Assembly (NCBI GenBank): GCA_009829735.1
Contig: CM020618.1
Location: forward strand, 3,718,882-3,782,881
DNA from: Pyropia yezoensis
Taxonomy: Eukaryota; Rhodophyta; Bangiophyceae; Bangiales; Bangiaceae
Reading direction: 5' to 3'
DNA length: 64,000 nucleotides
Shown: positions 1 to 9,816 of the stretch, in pieces
How positions within the stretch are numbered: the first letter of the stretch is position 1
How the letters are laid out: each line of letters starts with the position of its first letter
The notes under the pieces: generated by a model
The model's database searches: none
What the model was told of the DNA's origin: nothing
The model's input: only the letters and a program-made list of their open reading frames with translations
Translations under genes and position numbers: made by a program

Positions 1-124
1 GCATTGCCGCGGGGCGACGGTGGGCGGGGCGCTCGGCCGTTGTGCCGCGCCCCATTACTTGATTTCGGTGCAGCCCCCACTCCGCCCTCCCCATCTGTCC
101 CTCTCACTGACGCCACCGCATCTT

Positions 125-525
125 TCACCCACCCCCCCCCCCGCCCCCAACAGTATGTGCGAGCGCTAGCTCGTCCGTTGCCTTGTCTTGGTGGCATTCC
201 TGACGGCGGCGATCCTTGTAGTCCTCGGACCGCTTCCCTAATCCCATCCCTTGGGATGCTCCCTTGGAGCTGAGGTTGCGATGGTCGCCGACCTGGCGCT
301 GCATATCGGCCGCGTCTAATTCCAGACGGCGCTCGCCCTTATCCACACTATCGGCAGCCCCACCGCGTTCTCCATCCTTCGCAGCATCCAAAACCAAAAA
401 GAGGTCCTGGTGTTCCTCACTCATGTCAACGCCGTCCATTGGCTTGATGTTCATGTGCACGAACATAGCTTGGACACCTTGTCATGGGTCAACTTGTTGC
501 GAATGAGGGAGCGAATAGACATCTA
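125..525 (-). pseudogene. hAT-family transposase C-terminal remnant
   Basis: Read on the minus strand, two frames together resemble the C-terminal dimerisation region of hAT transposases. The first frame gives RSLIRNKLTHDKVSKL (about 475-520). The second gives FVHMNIKPMDGVDMSEEHQD and continues for about 110 codons. In hAT proteins a block of the type 'RNRLs...kL v.i..N' ends the DDE domain. Here the two halves lie in different frames, so at least one small indel separates them, and nothing upstream looks like the catalytic core. The tail after this block is acidic and Lys/Arg-rich and ends in a poly-Gly run formed by a C-rich tract near 130-142. I call it a decayed fragment of a DNA transposon. 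The family call rests only on this motif. Confidence 0.45.
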
Positions 526-611
526 CGTTGAGACAGACCTCTCGACAGAGCAGGGTGAGAGGACCAGGCCCGCAAGCGCCTTCCCACTCTCGGCGTGGAG
601 CCCCCAAAGAG

Positions 612-772
612 CGACCACCACCTCACAGGTCCCATGGAGAGGCCATCACAGAGCGTGGGTCTACGACCGAGCCAGGAGTGTGCACAAAAACGACCACCAC
701 CTCACAGGTCCCAACAATGGAGATGCCATCACAGAGCGTAGGTCTACGACCGAGCCAGGAGTGTGCACAACA
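612..772. repeat. 80-bp tandem duplication
   Basis: Two nearly identical units of about 80 bp start at 612 and 692. Each begins gaccaccacctcacaggtcc and ends in the gtgtgcacaa segment. They differ by a few substitutions and a short indel. No gene is seen in them. Confidence 0.8.
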
Positions 773-3700
773 TTAGCCCACGGCATGAACGAGCCTCAGA
801 GCGCGGCTCGCCTCGTGAACTCTTCTGCAGCGTGCGCTGGTCGAACGTCAGGATGGTACTTTATTATTCAACTATTGAAAGACCTCGTGCAGGACCGGAC
901 TGATAGACTCAATTACTATGGTCAAATAAAACGCAAAAAACAACAACAAAAGGTACTGAACTAGTAAATGAATTAAACAAGTCGGAAAGGAGAAACGTTA
1001 CGTTTTTGCAAACCATGCGTTCGCGCCTTGTTGGTCACGCATTAACTGCAAATTCAACTGCGATTTTCTGCGCAGCTTGGGCTTCACTTGTCACCACGTC
1101 TCACTGGCTTGAGAGGACAACTTTGATCGCGGGCAAACCCGATTGTTGCACCGCAAGAACCCTACGTCAAAAACTCAACATCTTGTTCTCTTTTCCGGTC
1201 CGATCGCTTGTCAATCGTATAGAATTGTCGAAAGTACACACGTGGATGGCGTCCACTTTGCTTCGCGTCTCTCTGAGGATACGTCTTAACAGCTGAGCCC
1301 AAATGTGTCTCAGACAGAAGTTACGGGCGAGGAGCTCTTCCATTCGTCACAAGCCGCGATGAACTTCGAGCACTGGCCGAGCGAGACCTTTGGGGCACTC
1401 GCATGTAACCTGACACATCTACCACAAGAAAGAGTTGCAGACAATAATCCCATGTGATTGGAAAATGCAATCTGTCTTGCCGACCACGCCCAAACACGCC
1501 TTCGCCACCGAAGCGAATCATGCTGAGGTCTGTAATCAACACGAAGCCCTTTGACAGCACCCTTCTTTCTTTTCCATCGACGTGCTCATTGTCAAGTCAG
1601 CCCGTGTCTTATACGTGCATGCACGGACCTCATGCCTGTGTGCTGCTCATGCACAACCACTTTTCATATCCCGCAACGACGTGCTGTGAGGCCAGGGTTG
1701 GTTTCTTCCGCACAGCGTTTCACAACCGCGTCGTGGAAACTGAGATCGACCGATTTGGAACAGTATTTGAATACACTCGAAGACAGTGCCTTCCAAAGAA
1801 TGACAATTATAGCAGAACGGACTCCTGGCCAGCGATAGTGGTCCAATTCGTTGTGCTGCAGCGAATTTTTGGCGCGTAAATGCATGCCCACACTTCCTTG
1901 AATGCCGACATTTCTAGACGTGCCCTTATTCATCCATAAACTATCCGAACAAGTTCAATGAACTACAGAAAATCAGTTTATGACGGAGGAGCTTTATATT
2001 TCTGCTCAGAACAATCGTTGCAGCTGGTCGAGCAATTTTTTTGCCGTTACTGTTGTATCTTATTCCGTTTACTTTTCATTGCTGCGTTCCAGTTTTCTTG
2101 ATGGACGTCTACTGAGAACATACGTACGGTGAGCAGCACCTGTGCAGCCCGTTGTTTTTGGGGAGGACAAACACCCGTGCTCGGCGCAGGGCTCGAGCAT
2201 TGGGAGACGCCCCGCTGTGTGCGGTTCATCAAAAGCTCGGTAGAATCAGCTTGTGTCGGATCGTTCCAACTGAGACCGATAGGCGTTTGGTTCAGCCTCT
2301 CTCCGCTCCTGCTGCTCTCTTGGACGCGGTGTCTGTCAACGTGTAAGAGTCGACTGACCTCTGCGAGGCGTTCACCGCATGTGTCAGCTTCAATGTTGGT
2401 ATCGGTCTAATAAGCTAGCGTGTCGGATTCGCGGTAGCACGGCATTCGGCTGCCGCAACAGATGCAATGGGGCTGCCGCAACAGATGCAATGGAGATGCG
2501 ACTGACTGTGTCGCGAACAAGTACTGTACATTGGGATGCTGCCCTTCTGGGTTCTACCGTTCAGGAAAATCTCCACACGTCAGTTTGAACTCACTAAAGA
2601 AAAATTGCCAATGAAAGTCACGATGGGGCAGCCAAAAGTGGGAAAAGGACTGCATTAACACGAAAAGCGAAGAGCAATACAGCACGCACCCCATACATCC
2701 TGGGGTACGACAAGCAGGTAGCACCCTTTCTGGTACAGATTGAAACGGTTTGGGCGCGGTGGCTGAGATATTTGTCATCTCGACGAGGGCCCATGTTATT
2801 GCATTTTGTTTTCTCCCAGATAGACCGGCCTCGCGTAGCAGTGGTCGACAAACCTGCGGCCGGTTTGTGTTGTTCGCGACGCTGAAGAGGTTGCCTGTTT
2901 TCTCAATTTATGCCCATGTCCTTTCCCATTCGCTACTAAGATCGCCGTGCTCGCACATGGAGGGAGACCGTCAAGTAGGAACCTGTGCCATCCTTCACTC
3001 ACTCAATGCCTCTTCGAGTATCGTACCCCAGCACAACTTGGTGGTCGACAACGAGGGGCTACATAACTCCCAGATATCCCCGCAGTCATTCTTCGAGTAC
3101 GGCCTTCTTCAGGGCCATACTGTACCTCCACGAACTATGTCGACAATTATTAGGAAAAGGGAGTAGCTTGCTTAATGAATTGATGCTCCAATGGCAGAGC
3201 GAATTATAGCGTGAGCCAGATTCTGTCAGTAGCAAGCAGACACAGGCATTGTCGAATGTCTCGCGCTCCTGCTGGCCTTAAGTCACAGTCAGAGTGTCCA
3301 AAAGAAAATCATACTCCTGATATTGCTAGTGAGAGGTCGCCTCGGGCTTCGTTAAAAATGCTGAGTTTCCTTTGACGCCCCGAGTCTGCTCGACTTTGGG
3401 CAGGCCCCACCTGCCTTGACGTTTCATGCCTTGAAGAAAGCTGGTGTTTTAACTTGCGATAACAGCCACAGGGGGCACATTGGTCACAGCCTAGATCCAC
3501 TACGCTGATCTGATTGAAAATCGGGCCCCACTCTGTGTCTATGCCCGCGACCTATTGACAGACCTGGGCACTAAATCCATTCATACAGTACACACGTATT
3601 GAATACAATGAACTACAAGACGTGCGCAAGAGTGTTCCATTAACACATAACATTTGCTTTTCACAATCATTGGTCCTGTTGTTCCTGAATAAATAATTAT

Positions 3701-3895
3701 GTCGGTAGTTTATTCATAGGGGCACCGATCAAGTGATTATGCTCCCGCGCCAGATTTTAGTCGGATAGAGCGCGTTGGGTCTATTCTTTCAGCACAGCTA
3801 AGGTGCGTTGAGGGCGCTCAAACTGCGTGTCATCGCCGCGTGATCATCAGCAAGCTGCACACCGTTCTTGGGAACACTACTGACAAGGAGCATGA
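773..3895. other. No supportable gene; lower-GC sequence
   Basis: This stretch is clearly less GC-rich than the host genes further right. Open frames are short (under about 140 codons), have no recognisable motif and appear on both strands. It probably consists of decayed mobile-element sequence. Apart from a small tandem duplication at 2448-2493, I see no RNA gene or regulatory element that I could support. Confidence 0.5.
2448..2493. repeat. 23-bp perfect tandem duplication
   Basis: Two adjacent identical 23-bp units (2448-2470 and 2471-2493) begin ggctgccgcaacagatgc. They look like a local replication-slippage duplication. Confidence 0.85.
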
Positions 3896-3899
3896 CTAA

Positions 3900-3950
3900 T
3901 GTCTATTCTACTTCGAGGATCAAATGATCCTTTTCGGATCAATTGATCCG
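3900..3950 (+). repeat. Left terminal inverted repeat with two palindromes
   Basis: A 15-bp terminal repeat is followed by two 16-bp perfect or near-perfect palindromes, aggatcaaatgatcct at 3916-3931 and cggatcaattgatccg at 3935-3950. Their equivalents recur at the right end. They could be transposase-binding or hairpin sites; that is inference. Confidence 0.7.
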
Positions 3951-4435
3951 GTTTTTCCATCCCGAATTCCGAGGAACGAGCTAGTTCTTTGCTCATTCTG
4001 ATGACAGAATCGGACTCAGCGCAGGCTGGTTTGTCTTGGGGCAATCATACATTCCTTAACTTCAAGTACTTATGAACATGATCGTCACTTTCTTCTGAGC
4101 TTGCAGTTGGTAACTGCCCGCGAGCCCCCACTGAGGGCCGCCAACGGGCATGGGCTGGGCGCGTGGGTACACAGCCTGACTGCCCTGTGTCCATGCCCAA
4201 GGCGACTGGACCGCTCTGGGATAAGAGTGCCCGACAGCAGGCATGTACTGCTCCCCTTTTTTTGCTCTGCGGATACCCACAAGTCCACCACAATGGGTGC
4301 CGCGTCTGCCATTGCTGCCCGCCTTTTTCTGACGTGCCGGCACACGGTCACAGGCGGCACCGCCGCCCACCCCCTTGCAACAGCCAGCGCTGCGCGTTTG
4401 CGGTTGCCCTGAGCCGTTGTCGTCGCACACCCACT

Positions 4436-4974
4436 TGTGGGAGATTGGGCCGGAATTCGGTACCAATACTTTGGAGATTCGGGTCAAGTGGACCTGACCG
4501 GAAGTCGAAATTCACCCGACCCACGATGGTGAAACTTCTGACTTCTGGACGGAAATTCGACTAGGACTTCCGACATACTAGAGCAGGGTAATGCTGCTGG
4601 TATTTGCTTCTTGGGATTTTTGCACGGGAGCCAGACGGATTTCTACGCTTTGAAAGCTTAGCATGTGGAGTGATATGATTGGTTTGTTTGAGGGTTCATT
4701 TTCTGAGTGTTTTGAGGGGTTGCGGGAGCGTGTGAGGAGGGTTGATAAGGAGGGACAGCAAGGCGAGGAGGGCCCACCTTGGCTGGCCAAGGAAGTAAAC
4801 ACCGTCTGGCTCCGACACATCTTGTTCGTGCCTTGGTGAGCTGACCCGTTCACCACACGCAAGTTCCGTGTTCGGCTGTGTGGAGGTGCTTGCTTCCGGT
4901 GTCCCAAGTTGGGATATCGGCAGTACTCCTCTTCCTTCCCTGACTCGGGGTTGGTGGTTGGGAGTACTGCTACA
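4436..4974 (+). repeat. 5' LTR of outer gypsy element
   Basis: A 539-bp direct repeat, about 98% identical to 24798-25336. It starts tgtgggagattggg and ends tactgctaca. Confidence 0.9.
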
Positions 4975-4976
4975 GT

Positions 4977-4994
4977 TGGTGGATCAGCGGGGGA
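4977..4994 (+). other. Primer-binding-like site of outer element
   Basis: Two bases after the LTR, the 18-mer tggtggatcagcggggga begins with TGG, as expected for pairing with a tRNA CCA end. It matches the equivalent site of the inner element at 16 of 18 positions. The primer tRNA is not identified. Confidence 0.6.
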
Positions 4995-5283
4995 GAGGAT
5001 ATCGACTTTGGTACCTCCCTTGACCGGAGACGGGACCAAGTTGGCCCCTCTCCCCCTTCGGCACCGAGACTTCCGGTGACACGATCGACTCGCCTACGTT
5101 CCGAGCGTTCGCTGGGTGACGAGGTTGGCCACCGTGAGTCTTGGTGGGAGACCCGGAGTTTCGGGAAACCTCACCGCCTTCCTTGAGGCAGGTGGAGGGG
5201 TGGAACGTGCTCTAGGAACTCCCTAGCTGACGATCCCCGACTCTGGACACTGTTTGGTCGTTTTGGTTGACTCCACGTGACTC

Positions 5284-7056
5284 TTGTGGAGATGGCTGGT
5301 GAGGGAGACCCCCCCATTGCGCCGAGTGTACCGGGGGAGGGGGAGCGTAGTCCTCCCCCGACGGGCGGAGTACCACCCAGGCCGGGCAGTGCGGATGTGG
5401 TGGTTCCAGAGGTTGGACCCCGACGGCGGTCGGCCAGGTTCCTTCCCAAGCCGTCCCCGGAAGAGACGGGCGGAGTTCGCCCTTCTCCGGTGGGAGCGCC
5501 GAGCCAGCGTCAGGCGCCGGCAACCTCTTCGGGGAGTGACGACACTCACTTCGGCATGGGACCGCCGACCGGCAGAGGTGACGGGACGGGGAGTTCCGTA
5601 CCCCGGGTTGGTGGGTCCGCGCAACGACTGGTGCCGGAAGGCCCGGGTGGGAGCTCGAGTCAAGCTCCACCTGGGTAATCCGGTATCGTGGATGACTCGG
5701 TGATGACTGCCATCGCACAAGTCGTGCGAGAGGAGGTGGGGAAGGCGTTGAAGGGGAACACCCCTCCGCCTGAGCAGGCCTCGAGGCGTCAGAAGCGACG
5801 GGAGATTCGACGTACTCTCCGTCGTGAGGTGGACTCAGAGTCTTGAGTCCTCTGCGAGTGGCAAGTCGGGTGAAGAGGATCTTACCCGACGTGGTCGAGT
5901 GACTCACACGGACCGTCTTGGGACTAGAGTCGTCCCAGGAAAGATAGTGGTGAATCATCCATCGTTCAAGGATGTCTTCGACTGTGAGACATATGGGTTG
6001 GTCAACAAGTCGTTGACCTACTCGAATAGTCAGGCCCGTACCCTGGGCCGGCGCAAGAAACACGTTGCGCAATCCTTCGGGGTCCGTTCAGAATGGGACG
6101 GGACACCACCCCTGAAGGTCTTCCAGTTTTTGCGGAAGTTCGCAAAAGCCTGCGATGACAATGATGTCTCTGAAGCTGAAGCGTTTTTCATGCTTCAGGA
6201 CTTCACCAAGGAGCCACTCCGCTCCGAGGTGATGAACGTCATGCCAAGTCGGCATGGTGGGAACCCGGGTGAGGTGACCTCCTACCTGGAGTTGGTTAAT
6301 TGGATCCTTCGTCTTCACGCAGACGAGGCTTCCTTGGCTGTGCAGGTTGAAGAGTTCAACCGCGCCACCCAGAGTAAGGGTGAAGAGGAACGGGAGTTCG
6401 CTGAACGACTCCGTCAGCTGAACGTTTTCTGTGGATTCCTATATCCCCAAGGAGTCATTAAGGGACGCCTTGTGGAGGGTGTCCACCGAGCAGCTCGAGC
6501 GACTGTGCGAGAGCGTAATACTCCGACCATGACTCTGGCGGAGTTGGCACGCATCGCCCAGACTAAGGGTGATGAGTACCGCTGGCTCGTGTCTGAGCAG
6601 CGGAAGGAACGAGAGAAGGAGGCTAAGGGAGTGGAAGCAAGTCGCTTCCGCAGAACTGCAAGGGTGCCTTCCTACACGCGGACGTACCCTGCAGTACCTT
6701 CGTCCTCAACTCGAGAGACGAAAGGTATGGTGGCCGCTATCCCTGATAAGTCACAGGGAAAAGCGGGGCCATCGGCGTCAATGAGTGATCGGCCGTGTTG
6801 GCAGTGTTCCAAGTCGGGACACTGGCCAGCCCAATGCCCCACTCTGGACGTTCGACTGAGAGCCCTGTTGGCTCGTATTGGGAAGCTCGGTATTCCGAGG
6901 ACTGATTCGGATACCCGGCCGCACACCACACGTGTGACGGCCATGACTCAACCTAAGTCAGAGGATGAGTCCACGCTTGAGAAGCGGGAAACCTCTTCCC
7001 CCAGCTCAAGTGGCAAGGATACTCCATCATTTGAGTCGGATGAGGGAAACGCCTAG
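5284..7056 (+). CDS. Outer gypsy element, gag region
   Basis: This region lies between the 5' LTR and protease. The first part (about 5280-5700) encodes a Pro/Gly-rich low-complexity stretch. The main open part (about 5824-7056, about 410 codons) has a capsid-like helical region, with EFAERLRQLNVFCGF and a charged segment around QRKEREKEAKG. A CCHC zinc knuckle, CWQCSKSGHWPAQC, lies near its residue 323, followed by a Ser-rich tail. Order and zinc knuckle identify it as the gag part of the element, the structural and nucleic-acid-binding protein. I give no precise start because an ATG is not obvious for the main open part. Confidence 0.75.
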
Positions 7057-7094
7057 CCGCTGGGACTAAGACTGACCCAAAGGCTCCAGCGGTA

Positions 7095-8863
7095 ATGAAG
7101 CGAGTTGCTTCACACTCACCGACCCATGGGAGAGTAAAGGTCCTGACTCGACCTCGAGGGGTGAGGCCTAGAGACAAGGTCCCTCCTCAGAAGCACGACC
7201 CGAGTCGGATTGTGTCAGTGCTGGTAGGGAGTAACTACCAGGTCGCAGCTCGACTCTGCCTGCAGGATGGATATGAGTTTACCTCTCGTGTCATAGTCGA
7301 CACAGGCTCTGCTGCCTCTCTCATTAGGCAAGACTTATTGCCAGAGGGGACGGATGTGAGTCCCGCCGGCTCACCCGAGTGGCGTATGTTTGATGTCAAT
7401 GGGGGACTCCTCCCCATTGTTGGGTCTATTGCATTGACTGTTTGCATTGGGTTCTACCAGACGCAGGTGAACTTTGGAGTAGTCTCCAATATGTCAGTCC
7501 CCGCACTCCGGGGAACTGACTATCTGGACCTCCATGTCCCGGCCGTCTGTGGACCGGAAGGGGTAATCCGAATGCGTAATGGAGAGACTATCCCCATATT
7601 GCGTAAAGGGAGGACTGTTTCCCCTACGACTCATCAACCTAGGGAAAACTCTCCCAAGGGTGGAGCCTCTACGACCCATGTACGAGTATGTAAGGGTACG
7701 GTAGTCCCGCCCCGATCAAGGACCTTTGTGCGAGTACGCACACGGTATCGAGGGAATGGACTCGTTTCCCCCGTAGACCGAGTCTATTATACTCACCAAG
7801 TGCAAGTTGCATGGGGCCCCATGACTTGTGGGGATGACCAAACTTGGTGGGTGGAGGTCCTCAACACGTCGGAGGAACCTCGACGACTCCTCGAAGGCAT
7901 GAAGATTGCGTCGATCTCTACCTTTGAGGGGAATGTCGTTGCTGTGACTCAACAGCAATGGAAGGATATTGGAACGGCAGGCTCTGCCGACCAATCGAGT
8001 TCATCGACGGCTAAGTCGCCGACGGTACATCGGGAGAACATCCCGGAGTGTTTGCATGGACGACTGGATGAGTTAACCCAGAAGCATCACAAGTTGTGGA
8101 ATGGTGACCTTGGGCTCATCAAGGCCACCGAACACAGAATCGTGTTGAAGCCAGGGGCTAGGCCAGTTCGCCTGAGTCCCTACCGTATGGGACCAGACTC
8201 ACGGGAACTCACCCGAGAGCAGGTCCAACGGATGCAAGACATGGGTGTCATTGAGCCTTGCTCAAATGAGTGGGCCAGTCCCATAGTCTTGGTGCCCAAG
8301 TCAGACGGCACGATGCGGTTCTGCATCGATTATCGTAAGCTAAACGAGCGGACGGTAAGGGATAGTTACCCCTTACCCCGTATGGACGATTGCCTCGACT
8401 CACTCGGTGAGGCACAGTACTTTTCCACGTTGGACTGCAACGCGGGGTACTGGCAGATACCAATCCGCAAGGAGGACAGACACTTGACCACCTTCACGTG
8501 TCACTGTGGAGTTTATCAGTGTACACGGCTCCCTTTCGGGCTTTGCAATGCACCTGCGACTTTCCAGCGTGCTACTGACTTGATACTTGCCGGAGTCAAG
8601 TGGCAGATCGCCCTGGTGTATCTGGACGATATCATTGTGTTCTCCGGGACTGCCGAAGAACACCTGTCCCACTTGGACAGAGTGTTTACCCTGTTGGGTG
8701 AAGCAGGAGTAACACTCAAACCTACGAAGTGTCACCTCTTTAGTAATGAGGTGGAGTACCTCGGCCATATAGTCCGGCCAGGTCGCATTCTGGTCAATGA
8801 GAAGAACCTCATGGCCATCCGTCGGGCGAAGTTCCCCCAGACGCAGACACAACTCAGGAGCTT
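7095..8863 (+). CDS. Outer gypsy element, pol 5' part: protease and reverse transcriptase
   Basis: The frame opens at an ATG at 7095, soon after gag. An aspartic protease motif, IVDTGSAASLIRQ, is at about residue 70. The reverse-transcriptase fingers and palm follow, with FSTLDCNAGYWQIPI, LPFGLCNAPATFQRA and the catalytic VYLDDIIVFS near residue 515. The thumb segment LKPTKCHLFSNEVEYLGH follows. The part ends at the agctt site into which the inner element is inserted. Domain order (PR-RT, later RH-IN) is that of Ty3/gypsy rather than copia elements. Confidence 0.9.
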
Positions 8864-9226
8864 TGTAGCACAATAGGGATCCGTCGCACGTCCACTCTCA
8901 GGGAACACTCACCAAGGGGGATCGGCACCAACGTCACCGGGAGGCCAAGGTTGCTGTCCTTGGAGCGCAAGCCACGGGACCAAGATGGGAGCCCAAATGG
9001 GAGGGGTTTGTTGTTCTACCTTGGCCGGCGGTGGATTCGCCGCCAGCCCCCACGTTATAAACCCTCGGAGACACTACTAACTACCCTCCACCCCAAGATG
9101 CAAGTCCCTCTGGTCATACGTAACTTATAGATACCGTGACCAGTACGAACTATCAAATTGAAAGTTAAGGGTTAGAAGTAGCCCCCCTAATATTAGGGTT
9201 ACAATACGGCCAACCATATTGCTACA
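8864..9226 (-). repeat. 3' LTR of inner gypsy element
   Basis: 363 bp, the partner of 19250-19612. TATA-like boxes can be read in both directions: gttataaacc on the plus strand around 9054-9063, and ctataagtta on the minus strand around 9121-9130. The plus-strand one points toward the opposite-strand ORF at 9817. Confidence 0.95.
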
Positions 9227-9240
9227 TATCCCCCCCTTAG
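9227..9240 (-). other. Polypurine tract of inner element
   Basis: On the minus strand, ctaagggggggata directly precedes the 3' LTR. Confidence 0.7.
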
Positions 9241-9816
9241 ATTCGGCCCGTCCTCGGGTCGAGTTGCATTCGGGTTACCGAATGTAAGTGGGTCGCGTGA
9301 CCGTTTACCCGTCGGGTGGGGCTTTGCGCCCCGTCGCGACAGACACCCCTTTTCGAGGTTGTCTGAGGGGGGTGCCCCCCTTTGTGTGGTACACACACGA
9401 TCCGTTTTCCGGACCGTTAGATTCCCGATGCGGGTTTCTGTTCACGACCCCCCTTTCCGAGGGGTGGTGCAAGCGGATCCGCCACCAGGTGCCTGGTGGT
9501 AGGGGGGCCCCTCTCGTGTGGACGATTGAGTGGGGGGCGGGGGCTGCCCGCGTTACGTGGGGGCGGTTGGGGGTGACCCCCCCTCGATTACCCCGTGTGG
9601 GGTGGGCGTGGCCCCGCCCCAGGTGCCTGGCGGGAGCGCTCTCGTAGGTCGGCTGGCGCGGGTCGTCCCGCGCTTCCCTATCGCTGGTGCCCAGCTGTGT
9701 GGTTATAAGCGCGGGTGCCCGCGCTTCCCTGGCTCGTCCGTGCGAGCGTTCTCTGTACCGGTTCGAGCCGGCCTCGGCTTTTCTGCAAGGGGCGCCCCTG
9801 CCACCCCGGTTGCACC
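9227..9816 (+). promoter_or_regulatory. Leader and putative promoter of opposite-strand ORF
   Basis: About 590 bp between the inner 3' LTR and the ATG at 9817, GC-rich with no conserved reading frame. A TATA-like ggttataagc lies at about 9701-9710, some 110 bp before the ATG. Together with the antisense TATA-like box in the LTR it could drive the extra ORF. This is inference from sequence only. Confidence 0.35.
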
